A stretch of 64,000 nucleotides of DNA, from NCBI GenBank assembly GCA_963626555.1, contig CAVFXQ010000002.1:55448-119447 (forward strand), written 5' to 3'. Origin of the DNA: UBA1181 sp963626555. GTDB lineage: Bacteria > Bacteroidota > Bacteroidia > Bacteroidales > Paludibacteraceae. The translations under genes and the position numbers were made by a program. Every line of letters begins with the position of its first letter. The first letter of the stretch is position 1. The notes under the pieces are model-generated. The model was not told where the DNA came from. It was given only the letters and a program-made list of their open reading frames with translations, and ran no database searches. Positions 16,350 through 25,773 of the stretch are shown one piece after another.

Positions 16350-17729
16350 ATGCTAAGCATGAATTTATATCGTATATTGATGGTGGCGGTCTTCGGAGTG
16401 ATGGCGGTTGCTAATGTGGTTGCGTATGATGACATCTATGGTTCTGACGAATCTCGTTCATCTCGTCGAAAAAATAAAACAGATAGGGAGGAGGTTGCAG
16501 CATCGTCAAAGTCGGAAACAGGCAGAGATGCTATTATACTGAAATCAAAGAATTTGCAGAAATATGAGTTGACTTCTAACAATGTAGTTTTCATCACTGA
16601 TACGACAATAAAGGGTGGTGATTATTTCTCGGACACGATTCGTATTTTAGATGAGGATGGTGATTTGGAGAAGACTTTGGTTTTGAAGACGAAAGTGCAG
16701 CAGAACGTCTCATTTGACAACGGTTCTATCGTTGTTGAAGATCCATCGGAAGGAGAGAATGAGGTGGCAGAGGCTGTCTTCTATGCAGATAGTGACGATG
16801 ATTACACATATACGCAAAGACTGAACAAATATCACGGAACGGATTACAATGTGGTGTCAGACGATGAAGAGACGGTTTCGCTCGATGGAGGAAATTCGTC
16901 AACAACGATAGTGCTGGCAAGCCCATATTACTATTCATCTTATTATGATCCTTTCTATGATCCATATTGGAATGATCCTTTCTATTGGAATCGTCCTTAT
17001 TGGACATGGAACTATGGATATTGGGGTTATCACCCTTACCATTGGGGAGGCTGGGGTTGCCATTCATACGCATACCATCCTGTGCCGCACCATCATTTTG
17101 AGCCTGCTCCAGTGCCACATCATTCTACTTTGCGTCCAAATGGTAGGAACTCTTTCGTGTCTGGACGAAATTCGGGGCGAGCATCAACGGACTCTCGAAC
17201 GCTGACAAGAAGTAATTCTAATTTTTCTGGTGGAAGAAGTTCGTCGAGTGTACGTTCGTCAAATTCAACGGTGCAACGAAGCTCCTCTAACTCGGGTGTA
17301 AGGTCAAGTAGCAGTTACAATTCTGGTGTTAGAACGAGTGGCTCATCTTCAAATGTGAGGACGGGTGGTAACTATAGCAATTCGTCAAATGTGAGAAGTA
17401 GCTCAAATGGACATAGTTCGGGAAGTGGCTACTCTTCAAGTACTCGTTCTTCATACTATGGAGGTAGCACTCGTACGGGCAGTACGCAAAGTTCTTCTGT
17501 ACGAAGTGGTGTTAGTAGCAATGTTCGTTCATCTGCGGGCAGTTCATCTCGTGGATCATTTTATAATTCAGGGACACGTTCTTCGTCCCCTTCTTCGGGA
17601 GTAAGGTCAAATTCTGGTTCATCTCGATCTTCTTTCAGCAGTGGTAGTTCGAGAGGCGGCGGATTTTCAGGAGGGGGCGTTCGATCATCTGGAGGTGGTC
17701 GTAGTTCTGGAGGCGGTGGACGTCGATAA
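16350..17729 (+). CDS. Secreted low-complexity Ser/Gly/Arg-rich protein
   Basis: 459 residues, not recognised by function. A signal peptide (about 1-25, ending NVVA) is followed by an acidic region, then an unusual aromatic block near residues 190-240 with repeated Tyr/Trp/Pro/Asp (for example YYDPFYDPYWNDPFYWNRP) and many His. The last 200 residues are a biased repeat of SSxVRSS/SSSGVRS type rich in Ser, Gly and Arg with no Lys. ATG 16350 follows AGGAGGG at 16337-16343. The next gene, an outer-membrane barrel, starts 41 bases downstream, so the pair is probably an operon. A flexible surface or matrix component is a guess. Confidence 0.7.
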   Translation: MLSMNLYRILMVAVFGVMAVANVVAYDDIYGSDESRSSRRKNKTDREEVAASSKSETGRDAIILKSKNLQKYELTSNNVVFITDTTIKGGDYFSDTIRILDEDGDLEKTLVLKTKVQQNVSFDNGSIVVEDPSEGENEVAEAVFYADSDDDYTYTQRLNKYHGTDYNVVSDDEETVSLDGGNSSTTIVLASPYYYSSYYDPFYDPYWNDPFYWNRPYWTWNYGYWGYHPYHWGGWGCHSYAYHPVPHHHFEPAPVPHHSTLRPNGRNSFVSGRNSGRASTDSRTLTRSNSNFSGGRSSSSVRSSNSTVQRSSSNSGVRSSSSYNSGVRTSGSSSNVRTGGNYSNSSNVRSSSNGHSSGSGYSSSTRSSYYGGSTRTGSTQSSSVRSGVSSNVRSSAGSSSRGSFYNSGTRSSSPSSGVRSNSGSSRSSFSSGSSRGGGFSGGGVRSSGGGRSSGGGGRR

Positions 17730-17770
17730 TTTATGTTGAATAAAGCTTTGGCTTGAATAAGGTTGAAAAT

Positions 17771-19204
17771 ATGAAAAAAGGTTTGTTGTTGGTGGGGACG
17801 TTGTTGATGTCTTCTATCATGTTTGGACAAAGTGCGTATGATGCTTTGTCCTACTGCAATACTAATCCAGTCTTGGGGACAGCTCGCTACTCTGCGATGG
17901 CAGGAGCGTTTGGCGCATTTGGAGGAAATGTCTCTACAACGAAAGATAATCCAGCAGGAGTGGGTATCTATAAAAGATTCGATTTGACATTTACTCCTGA
18001 ACTCTATATTGATAATGATAAGAATGTTGGTGTAACTTTGGCGAATTTTGGGTTGGTGATTAATTTCCGTAATCACAAGGATCGCCAAAAGGGATATATC
18101 ACATCTTCTCTTGGAATTTCCTATAATCGTCTGCGAAACTTTTCAAGGTATACGGCGGTATCTGACAAAAACAACAGCGGCTATTCCATGTCGGATAGAA
18201 TGGTGGACAATCAAGCTCCTGATGTCATTTTTGAGAATGCAAAAGACCTTAGCTTGGTTGGACTTTCTGATGTGCAGAATGAAGATGGTGGTTACAATTA
18301 CGAGTCGAAATTTAGTCAAAATAGCAATATTGACAAGGTAACTCGTTTTACTGAGTCTGGCCATGTCGGACAGTGGGATTTCACATACGGCGTGAACATC
18401 AGTAATCGTGTCTACGTTGGTGGTGGTATGGGTGTCGCAAGCATTCAATATTCGGTGAAAGACAGATATGACGAGACATCGTGTGGTGATAGTAAAGATC
18501 AGTTCTATCTTGATAACTATTTTCAAGCAGACGGTGTGGGTGTGAATTTCAAATTAGGTGTTATGGCTAAGGTAACGGATTTCTTCCGTTTGGGGTTTGC
18601 TATCCATACGCCGACGTTCTATAACGTTGATGAGTCTTATTCTATTGAAATGGATTATAACAACCAATATCCTAATGAGCCTCAAATTGAATATGCCGAC
18701 TATAACTATGATTTGCGTTCGCCATTCAAAATGCAGGTGAGTGCGGGCTTTATAATTGCCAAACGTGCCTTGATTGGTATTCAATATGACATGGAGAATT
18801 ATAAAGCAATGCGTATGAGCAGAGATAATGAGAAATATGAGGCTGAAGAGTCGGTTATCAAGGAAGATTTCAAAAATACACATTTGCTTAGGCTAGGAGC
18901 CGAAGTGAAAGTGATCCCAGAGTTTGCCCTTCGTGTCGGTTATGCATATCAATCTGCTTTGACAAACGATATTAACGATTATGCACAAAATATGTACATT
19001 TTCCGCTCTTTGTCATTACCAAGGAGTTCTCACTACATTACTGCGGGTCTAGGTTATGAAGGCGACCATTTTTATTGTGATTTGGCGTACGTCTTCAGAA
19101 ATCAAAAGACGGTTTTCTACAGTATGTTGCCACAGGTTGATCCTGAGTGGAATCTAAATTTGAAAAATCATGATGTTCTTCTTTCCTTAGGTTGGAGATT
19201 CTAA
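17771..19204 (+). CDS. FadL/OmpP1-like outer-membrane beta-barrel protein
   Basis: 477 residues. The signal peptide ends at IMFGQ. The mature start, with ARYSAMAGAFGAFGGNVSTTKDNPAG, is the NPA-type N-terminal motif of OmpP1/FadL/TodX-like barrels that take up hydrophobic compounds. The rest alternates strands typical of a barrel and ends in an aromatic (LSLGWRF). ATG 17771 is preferred to a TTG at 17753 because translation from it gives a clean MKKGLL signal peptide. A strong terminator follows. Confidence 0.85.
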   Translation: MKKGLLLVGTLLMSSIMFGQSAYDALSYCNTNPVLGTARYSAMAGAFGAFGGNVSTTKDNPAGVGIYKRFDLTFTPELYIDNDKNVGVTLANFGLVINFRNHKDRQKGYITSSLGISYNRLRNFSRYTAVSDKNNSGYSMSDRMVDNQAPDVIFENAKDLSLVGLSDVQNEDGGYNYESKFSQNSNIDKVTRFTESGHVGQWDFTYGVNISNRVYVGGGMGVASIQYSVKDRYDETSCGDSKDQFYLDNYFQADGVGVNFKLGVMAKVTDFFRLGFAIHTPTFYNVDESYSIEMDYNNQYPNEPQIEYADYNYDLRSPFKMQVSAGFIIAKRALIGIQYDMENYKAMRMSRDNEKYEAEESVIKEDFKNTHLLRLGAEVKVIPEFALRVGYAYQSALTNDINDYAQNMYIFRSLSLPRSSHYITAGLGYEGDHFYCDLAYVFRNQKTVFYSMLPQVDPEWNLNLKNHDVLLSLGWRF

Positions 19205-19235
19205 GATAGTTAACATAGATATAAAAGATATAAAG

Positions 19236-19272
19236 GGAGGACTTTGAATGTTCAGAGTCCTCCTCCGTTTTT
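19236..19272 (+). terminator. Rho-independent terminator after the OmpP1-like gene
   Basis: GGAGGACTTTGA (19236-19247) pairs with TCAGAGTCCTCC (19252-19263), 12 base pairs with one G-U, followed by GTTTTTG. Confidence 0.85.
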
Positions 19273-19297
19273 GTAGATATATTTATACTAATGTATA

Positions 19298-19329
19298 TAA
19301 TAAAAGAGGAATGCGTTTGGCACTCCTCT
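19298..19329 (-). terminator. Rho-independent terminator of valS
   Basis: AGAGGA-A-TGC (19305-19314) pairs with GCACTCCTCT (19320-19329) around GTTTG, with one mismatch. On the minus strand it is followed by TTTTATTATA, so it serves valS. Confidence 0.7.
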
Positions 19330-19356
19330 CTTATCATTTTATTTCGTAATTGTAAA

Positions 19357-22032
19357 TTACTTCATATTTGCGATGTTAGCCTTAAGAGTGGCGATTTTAC
19401 TTTCGGCATCAGACTTCTTCTTGCGCTCATTCTCAACGATTTCGGGTTTTGCATTGGCAACAAATTTTTCATTGCTTAATTTCTTGTTTACCGAAACGAG
19501 GAATCCTTCTAAGTAGGAAATCTCGGCCTCCATCTTTTTGATTTCTTCTTCCACATTGACATTGTTGCCTAACGGAATTGAAATTTCAACGGTACCAACC
19601 ATAAATGTTGATGACGCCCCTTGCTCTGAATTCTCAGCCTTTGAAATATTATCAACATTTGCCAATTTCATAATGATGGCATTGTTTTTCTCGTCTAATT
19701 CTCCCTTGTAGTGGAGCGCAAATGCCTCGCGTGGACTGATGCCTTTCTCTGCACGAATGTTGCGGATGCCTGCAATGATTTCTTTTGTGATCTCCATGCG
19801 TGCAATGCTCTTTTCGCAGTATTCTGTAGCTTTCGGTTGAAGACTAACCATAATGCTATCTTTTTCTGCTCTTGGCTTTAACGCTTGGTAAAGCTCTTCC
19901 GTGATGAATGGCATGAATGGGTGAAGCAACTGAAGCAATACCTCGAAATAGTTTAATGTCTGCTCGTAGGTTTTCTTGTCAATAGGCTGTTGGTAGGCGG
20001 GTTTTACCATCTCCAAATACCACGAAGAAAACTCGTCCCAAAAGAGTTTGTAAACGGTCATGAGAGCTTCGCTGATACGGTATTTGTCAAAGTTGTCGTT
20101 TACCTCCGTAATAGTCTTGTTCAGCTGATGCCCAAACCATTTTGTCGCAATTTGCGCTGATTCTGGTTGATCTAACTTTTCGTCTACTTGCCATCCTTTC
20201 ACTAAACGGAAAGCATTCCAAATCTTATTGTTGAAGTTACGTCCTTGTTCGCAAAGTGCCTCGTCAAATAGAATGTCGTTTCCTGCAGGTGCAGAAAGCA
20301 TCATTCCCATACGGACACCGTCCGCTCCGTATTGCTCGATGAGCGCTAATGGATCGGGTGAGTTTCCAAGAGATTTAGACATCTTACGTCCAATTTTATC
20401 TCTTACAATACCTGTGAAATAGACATTCTTGAAAGGCATTGTTCCTTCATACTCATATCCTGCCATAATCATACGGGCAACCCAGAAGAAGATGATGTCT
20501 GGTCCTGTTACCAAGTCGTTGGTAGGGTAGTAGTAGTTAATCTCTGGGTTTCCAGGATTGTTTATTCCGTCAAAAAGTGAAATAGGCCACAACCATGATG
20601 AGAACCATGTGTCAAGACAATCTTCGTCTTGTCTAAGGTCTGATACGGATAACTCTTTACCTGTCTTCTCTTTCGCCAACTGAAGTGCTTCTTCCTCAGT
20701 CTCGGCAACTACATAGCCTCCTTCTGGCAAAAAATAAGCAGGGATTCTATGTCCCCACCACAATTGGCGACTGATACACCAATCCTTGATGTTCTCCAAC
20801 CAATTACGATAGGTGTTCTTGTATTTTGGAGGGTAGAACTTGATGTCATCTTTCATTACAGGCTCTAATGCTATTTTTGCAAGGTGTTCCATTTTCAAGA
20901 ACCATTGCATCGAGAGCTTGGGTTCAATAACAACATTCGTCCTCTCCGAATATCCGACTTTATTGGTGTAGGCTTCGGTCTTCTCCAATAGCTCGGCTGC
21001 ATCCAGATCTTTCTCAATCTGCTTTCTGACTTCGAATCGGTCTTGCCCGACATACATACCAGCAGCCTCGCTGATTGTCCCATTGTCATTGAAGATGTCG
21101 ATTGTCTTCAGATTGTATTTCTCACCAAGCATGTAGTCGTTCACATCGTGTGCTGGTGTAACCTTTAGGCATCCTGTTCCAAACTCAATGTCAACGTATT
21201 CATCCTCAATGACAGGAATTACACGGTTCACTAAAGGCACCATCACCTTCTTCCCTTTCAACCATGTGTTCTTTGCATCTTTGGGATTGATACACATGGC
21301 GGTATCGCCCATAATTGTTTCTGGACGAGTCGTTGCTACTACTGCATAGCGTCCTTTTTCGTCTTTGTGAATGATTTCTCCTTCTTTTGCCTCTTCGCTC
21401 GGATTGTTATCGTCTACCACATAGTATTTTAGGTAGTAGAGTTTACTATGTTCTTCTTTATAGATGACTTCTTCGTCAGAAAGCGCAGTGAGGGCCTTAG
21501 GATCCCAGTTCACCATACGCACGCCTCGGTAGATGAGACCTTTTTTGTAAAGATCAACGAAAACCTTGATGACGCTTTTGCTACGGGTTTCATCCATTGT
21601 GAATCCTGTACGATCCCAATCGCATGAGGCTCCTAATTTTCTCAATTGCTTGAGAATGATTCCTCCGTGTTCTTCTGTCCATGCCCATGCGTGTTTAAGA
21701 AATTCCTCGCGGGTAAGGTCTGTCTTTTTGATTCCCTGTTGTGCGAGTTTATTCACCACTTTCGCTTCTGTTGCAATAGATGCATGGTCTGTTCCCGGTA
21801 CCCAACAGGCGTTCTTCCCCTGCATTCTGGCACGACGCACAAGAATGTCTTGGATCGTGTTGTTAAGCATGTGTCCCATGTGAAGGACCCCCGTAACATT
21901 AGGAGGAGGAATTACGATAGTGTAGGGTTCTCTCCCATCGGGAGTGGATTTGAAGAACCCATTGTCTAACCAATATTGGTACCATTTAGACTCTACGTCG
22001 GCAGGGTTGTACTTGTTTGCTAATTCTGACAT
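19357..22032 (-). CDS. valS: Valyl-tRNA synthetase
   Basis: 891-residue class I synthetase charging tRNA-Val. The HIGH-type motif (PPPNVTGVLHMGHMLNNT) is near residue 50 and the KMSKS loop (GRKMSKSLGNSPDPLALIEQ) is complete. The C-terminal 60 residues form the coiled-coil arm typical of ValRS (VEEEIKKMEAEISYLEGFL onward). The start MSELANKYNPADVE at 22032 is chosen; an open frame extends 31 codons further upstream but that stretch contains the probable promoter and reads as a hydrophobic non-conserved peptide. Confidence 0.96.
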   Translation of the reverse strand: MSELANKYNPADVESKWYQYWLDNGFFKSTPDGREPYTIVIPPPNVTGVLHMGHMLNNTIQDILVRRARMQGKNACWVPGTDHASIATEAKVVNKLAQQGIKKTDLTREEFLKHAWAWTEEHGGIILKQLRKLGASCDWDRTGFTMDETRSKSVIKVFVDLYKKGLIYRGVRMVNWDPKALTALSDEEVIYKEEHSKLYYLKYYVVDDNNPSEEAKEGEIIHKDEKGRYAVVATTRPETIMGDTAMCINPKDAKNTWLKGKKVMVPLVNRVIPVIEDEYVDIEFGTGCLKVTPAHDVNDYMLGEKYNLKTIDIFNDNGTISEAAGMYVGQDRFEVRKQIEKDLDAAELLEKTEAYTNKVGYSERTNVVIEPKLSMQWFLKMEHLAKIALEPVMKDDIKFYPPKYKNTYRNWLENIKDWCISRQLWWGHRIPAYFLPEGGYVVAETEEEALQLAKEKTGKELSVSDLRQDEDCLDTWFSSWLWPISLFDGINNPGNPEINYYYPTNDLVTGPDIIFFWVARMIMAGYEYEGTMPFKNVYFTGIVRDKIGRKMSKSLGNSPDPLALIEQYGADGVRMGMMLSAPAGNDILFDEALCEQGRNFNNKIWNAFRLVKGWQVDEKLDQPESAQIATKWFGHQLNKTITEVNDNFDKYRISEALMTVYKLFWDEFSSWYLEMVKPAYQQPIDKKTYEQTLNYFEVLLQLLHPFMPFITEELYQALKPRAEKDSIMVSLQPKATEYCEKSIARMEITKEIIAGIRNIRAEKGISPREAFALHYKGELDEKNNAIIMKLANVDNISKAENSEQGASSTFMVGTVEISIPLGNNVNVEEEIKKMEAEISYLEGFLVSVNKKLSNEKFVANAKPEIVENERKKKSDAESKIATLKANIANMK

Positions 22033-22055
22033 AATACTGACTATTATATTTCGGG

Positions 22056-22063
22056 CAAATTTA
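22056..22063 (-). promoter_or_regulatory. Promoter -7 element of valS
   Basis: The minus strand reads TAAATTTG, fitting TAnnTTTG, 23 bases before the chosen valS ATG. It supports that start over the longer open frame. The -33 region is weak. Confidence 0.5.
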
Positions 22064-22181
22064 GGAAAAATGCGACATATTTTATTAATAAGGTATAGGA
22101 GAAATAGAGAAGAGGGAAAAAACAAGGGAAAATGCTTCTTAGTTGAGGTATTTACCGTTGTTGATAAAAAGGAAAGAAAAG

Positions 22182-22213
22182 TTTGTGGAAGAAAAATAAT
22201 TGTGTTAACTTTG
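22182..22213 (+). promoter_or_regulatory. Main promoter of the ribosomal super-operon
   Basis: TTTG at 22182-22185, 20 bases, then TAACTTTG at 22206-22213. This is a near-perfect Bacteroidota promoter. Transcription should begin near 22218, giving a leader of about 50 bases before rpsL. Confidence 0.85.
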
Positions 22214-22270
22214 CATTCAATTAGTATAGTGTCTAATTAAAAGTACAATTACAAATAAAACAAAAACGAA

Positions 22271-22675
22271 ATGCCTACAATTCAACAGTTAGTTAGAAAA
22301 GGAAGGAAGACTCTGGAAGACAAGAGTAAGTCGCCAGCGTTGGGCGCTTGCCCTCAGAGAAGAGGCGTTTGTGTGCGTGTGTACACAACAACCCCAAAGA
22401 AGCCTAATTCAGCAATGCGTAAGGTTGCGAGAGTACGTCTGACAAATCAGAAAGAGGTGAACGCCTATATTCCAGGAGAAGGACACAACTTACAGGAGCA
22501 CTCAATCGTAATGGTTCGTGGTGGTCGTGTTAAGGACCTTCCAGGTGTACGTTACCACATCGTTCGCGGTTGTTTGGATACTGCAGGTGTGAACGGTCGT
22601 ACACAACGTCGTTCTAAATATGGTGCAAAGAGACCAAAGCCAGGTCAAGCAGCTCCTGCTAAAGGGAAAAAATAA
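22271..22675 (+). CDS. rpsL: 30S ribosomal protein S12
   Basis: 134 residues; decoding-centre protein. Residues tied to streptomycin response are in the wild-type sensitive state: Lys43 in TTTPKKPNS and Lys88, Asp89, Pro91 in GGRVKDLPGVRYH. Asp89 is the usual methylthiolation site. First gene of the str cluster; rpsG follows after an unusually long, structured 130-base gap. Confidence 0.98.
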   Translation: MPTIQQLVRKGRKTLEDKSKSPALGACPQRRGVCVRVYTTTPKKPNSAMRKVARVRLTNQKEVNAYIPGEGHNLQEHSIVMVRGGRVKDLPGVRYHIVRGCLDTAGVNGRTQRRSKYGAKRPKPGQAAPAKGKK

Positions 22676-22717
22676 TAGAACGAAGTAAACATTAAGTAGA
22701 ACAGTTTGAGTTTTACG

Positions 22718-22776
22718 GGTTGTACTTCAAAGGTTGAGTAAATGGCTAAGCGTAGCCGTTGAAGTAACATGCAACC
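22718..22776 (+). promoter_or_regulatory. Structured rpsL-rpsG intercistronic element, candidate S7 operator
   Basis: GGTTG+TACTTCAA (22718-22730) pairs with TTGAAGTA (22759-22766) and, after a 5-base bulge ACATG, with CAACC (22772-22776). Inside, TGGCTA (22743-22748) pairs with TAGCCG (22753-22758) around AGCG, leaving a 12-base one-sided internal loop (22731-22742). In E. coli S7 binds a structured S12-S7 spacer to repress itself; the position here is the same, but homology of the fold is not shown. Confidence 0.6.
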
Positions 22777-22805
22777 AAAACAAAAACGAAATTTTTTGAT
22801 TAAAA

Positions 22806-23282
22806 ATGAGAAAAGCAAAGCCAAAGAAAAGGGTTATTTTACCAGATCCTATCTTTAACGAAGTAATGGTTACAAGATTTGTGAACCACTTGATGTACGA
22901 TGGAAAGAAGTCTGTCGCATACAATATTTTCTACACAGCATTAGACAACGTAAAGTCTAAACTTCCTAACGAAGAAAAAACTCCGCTTGAAATCTGGAAA
23001 AAAGCTTTGGAAAACATTACTCCTCAAGTTGAGGTTAAGTCACGCCGTGTAGGTGGTGCTACTTTCCAAGTTCCTACTGAAATCCGTCCAGAACGTAAAG
23101 AATCTATTTCAATGAAGAACATGATCATCTTCTCTCGTAAGAGAAGCGGACACTCAATGGCTGAGAAACTTTCAGCTGAAATTGTTGACGCTTTCAACAA
23201 TCAGGGTGGTGCTTTCAAGAGAAAAGAAGATATGCACAAGATGGCTGAGGCAAACCGTGCATTCGCTCATTTCAGATTCTAA
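22806..23282 (+). CDS. rpsG: 30S ribosomal protein S7
   Basis: 158 residues, normal length. Primary binder of the 16S 3' major domain. Conserved RKAKPKKRVILPDPIF start and the VGGATFQVPTEIRPERK block are present. The only str-cluster gene here preceded by a long folded spacer, in line with S7 acting as the translational repressor of this cluster in other bacteria. Confidence 0.98.
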   Translation: MRKAKPKKRVILPDPIFNEVMVTRFVNHLMYDGKKSVAYNIFYTALDNVKSKLPNEEKTPLEIWKKALENITPQVEVKSRRVGGATFQVPTEIRPERKESISMKNMIIFSRKRSGHSMAEKLSAEIVDAFNNQGGAFKRKEDMHKMAEANRAFAHFRF

Positions 23283-23302
23283 ACGCTTTAAGATAATACA
23301 AA

Positions 23303-25426
23303 ATGGCTAAAAGAGATTTACATTATACGAGAAACATCGGTATCATGGCGCACATTGACGCTGGTAAAACTACAACGTCAGAGCGTATCTTGTTCTACAC
23401 TGGTTTGACTCATAAAATCGGTGAGGTTCACGATGGTGCTGCTACTATGGACTGGATGGCTCAGGAGCAAGAGCGTGGTATTACTATCACTTCTGCTGCT
23501 ACCACTACTTATTGGAACTATGACAATAACAAGTATAAGATTAACTTGATTGATACCCCAGGACACGTTGACTTTACCGTTGAGGTAGAGCGTTCACTTC
23601 GTATCTTGGATGGTGCTGTCGCTACTTTCTGTGCAGTTGGTGGTGTTGAGCCTCAGTCTGAAACAGTTTGGAGACAGGCTGATAAGTACAATGTTCCTCG
23701 TATTTGCTACGTTAATAAAATGGACCGTTCTGGTGCTAATTTCTTTGACGTAGTTAGTCAGATTAAGACCGTCCTCGGTGCTACTCCTTGTGCTATCCAA
23801 ATTCCTATTGGTGCAGAGGAGACTTTTAAGGGTGTTGTTGACCTCGTAAAGATGAAGGCAATCCTTTGGCATGATGAAACAATGGGTGCTGAGTACTCTG
23901 TAGAGGATATTCCTGCTAATCTTCAGGCTGAGGCTGAGGAGTGGAGAGACAAAATGCTTGAGACTCTCGCTGGAACTGATGAGGCATTGATGGAGAAGTA
24001 TTTCTCTGATCCTGCTTCTATCACAGAGGATGAGATTCGTAAGGCTCTTCGTTCTGCTACTTTGAAGATGGAAATATTCCCAATGATTTGTGGTTCTTCA
24101 TTTAAGAACAAGGGTGTTCAAACTATGTTGGACGCAGTTTGTGCTTATTTGCCTAGTCCATTGGATACTCCTGAAATCAAGGGTACTTCTCCTGATGATC
24201 CTAACAAGGTTATTATCCGTCATCCTGATGAGGAGGAGCCTTTATGTGCGTTAGCATTTAAGATTGCAACAGACCCATTTGTTGGTCGTCTTTGCTTCTT
24301 CCGTGTATACTCTGGTAAGGTAAATGCTGGTTCATATATTTTCAATGTTCGTTCAGGTAAGAAAGAGCGTATTTCTCGTTTGTTCCAAATGCACTCTAAC
24401 CACCAAAATCCTGTAGAGGTAATCTCTGCTGGTGATATCGGTGCGGGTGTTGGTTTCAAAGATATTCGTACAGGTGATACTCTCTGTGGTGAAGAAGAGA
24501 AAGACCACATGGTTCTTGAGGCTATGGAGTTCCCTGATCCTGTGATTGGTATCGCTATCGAACCTAAGACTCAGAAGGATGTTGATAAATTGGGTAATGG
24601 TTTGGCTAAGTTGGCTGAAGAAGACCCTACATTTACAGTTAAGACAGACGAACAATCTGGACAGACGGTTATCTCTGGTATGGGTGAGCTCCACCTTGAT
24701 ATCATCATCGACCGTTTGAAAAGAGAGTTCCATGTTGAGTGTAACCAAGGTCGCCCACAGGTTAGTTATAAGGAGGCTATCACGAAGACGGTTGATCATC
24801 GCGAGGTTTATAAGAAGCAATCTGGAGGTCGTGGTAAATTCGCTGATATCGTTGTCTCTGTAGGTCCTGCAGACGAAGGATTTGAAGGAAGCTTGCAATT
24901 TGAAGACGTTGTTAAGGGTGGTAATATTCCTAAGGAGTTTATTCCTTCTATTCAGAAAGGTTTCCAATCTGCAATGAGCAATGGTGTGTTGGCAGGTTTC
25001 CCAGTTGAGAAATTGAAGGTTGTTGTTAAGGATGGTTCTTTCCACCCAGTTGACTCTGACCAATTGTCATTTGAGATTTGTGCTAACTTGGCATTTAAGG
25101 CAGCTTGTGCTAAGGCTAAGCCAGTTTTGATGGAGCCTATCATGAAGTTGGAGGTTATTACTCCAGAGGAGAACATGGGTGATGTTATTGGCGACTTGAA
25201 CAAACGCCGTGGTCAAGTTGAAGGTATGGAGAATAGTCGTTCGGGCGCTCGTATTGTCAAGGCTAAAGTTCCTTTGGCAGAGATGTTTGGTTATGTAACA
25301 GACTTGCGTACAATCACTTCTGGACGTGCGACTTCTTCAATGGAGTTCTCTCACTATGCCGAGGTTTCAACTGCTATAGCAAAGAAAGTTGTTGAAGAGG
25401 CAAAAGGTAAAGTAGAATTGTTATAA
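23303..25426 (+). CDS. fusA: Elongation factor G
   Basis: 707-residue translocase GTPase. G1 AHIDAGKTT, switch region ERGITITSAATT, G3 DTPGHVDF and G4 NKMD are intact near the N-terminus, and domains II-V run to the end (GRATSSMEFSHYAEVS in domain V). Codon use is strongly GCT/GGT/CGT biased compared with surrounding genes, as expected of a very highly expressed gene. No tuf follows; rpsJ begins 22 bases later. Confidence 0.98.
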   Translation: MAKRDLHYTRNIGIMAHIDAGKTTTSERILFYTGLTHKIGEVHDGAATMDWMAQEQERGITITSAATTTYWNYDNNKYKINLIDTPGHVDFTVEVERSLRILDGAVATFCAVGGVEPQSETVWRQADKYNVPRICYVNKMDRSGANFFDVVSQIKTVLGATPCAIQIPIGAEETFKGVVDLVKMKAILWHDETMGAEYSVEDIPANLQAEAEEWRDKMLETLAGTDEALMEKYFSDPASITEDEIRKALRSATLKMEIFPMICGSSFKNKGVQTMLDAVCAYLPSPLDTPEIKGTSPDDPNKVIIRHPDEEEPLCALAFKIATDPFVGRLCFFRVYSGKVNAGSYIFNVRSGKKERISRLFQMHSNHQNPVEVISAGDIGAGVGFKDIRTGDTLCGEEEKDHMVLEAMEFPDPVIGIAIEPKTQKDVDKLGNGLAKLAEEDPTFTVKTDEQSGQTVISGMGELHLDIIIDRLKREFHVECNQGRPQVSYKEAITKTVDHREVYKKQSGGRGKFADIVVSVGPADEGFEGSLQFEDVVKGGNIPKEFIPSIQKGFQSAMSNGVLAGFPVEKLKVVVKDGSFHPVDSDQLSFEICANLAFKAACAKAKPVLMEPIMKLEVITPEENMGDVIGDLNKRRGQVEGMENSRSGARIVKAKVPLAEMFGYVTDLRTITSGRATSSMEFSHYAEVSTAIAKKVVEEAKGKVELL

Positions 25427-25448
25427 TATCATATTTAGATTCAAAGAG

Positions 25449-25754
25449 ATGAGTCAGAAAATCAGAATTAAGTTGCAGTCTTACGATCACAACTTGTTGG
25501 ACAAGTCAGTAGATTCGATTGTTAAGACAGTAAAGACTACGGGTGCTGTAGTTAGCGGTCCGATTCCGTTGCCAACTCACAAACGTATCTTCACAGTAAA
25601 CCGTTCCACTTTTGTCAACAAGAAGTCAAGAGAGCAGTTCCAGCTCTCTTCATTCAAGAGATTGATTGACATTTACATCCAAAATACATCAACGATTGAT
25701 GCGTTGATGAGATTGGATTTGCCAAGTGGTGTAGAGGTATTAATCAAAGTGTAG
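25449..25754 (+). CDS. rpsJ: 30S ribosomal protein S10
   Basis: 101 residues. Conserved KIRIKLQSYDHNLLD start and LPTHKRIFTVNRS loop. In other bacteria S10 also joins NusB in antitermination. It heads the S10 cluster, but no separate promoter or leader is visible in the 22-base gap after fusA, so it appears to be read through from the str genes. Confidence 0.98.
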   Translation: MSQKIRIKLQSYDHNLLDKSVDSIVKTVKTTGAVVSGPIPLPTHKRIFTVNRSTFVNKKSREQFQLSSFKRLIDIYIQNTSTIDALMRLDLPSGVEVLIKV

Positions 25755-25773
25755 TTTTTTAATATTAATTGAA

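Noticed and set aside
17561..18088. 175-codon minus-strand frame
   Set aside because: Antisense to the Ser-rich protein and the barrel gene; proline-rich sequence is a mirror of the repeats.
24353..25063. 236-codon open frame on the minus strand
   Set aside because: It lies wholly antisense to fusA, whose codon bias creates long antisense frames; the product looks like no family.
25427..25448. Missing tuf between fusA and rpsJ as a deletion
   Set aside because: The fusA-rpsJ junction is the normal arrangement in Bacteroidota; tuf lies elsewhere.
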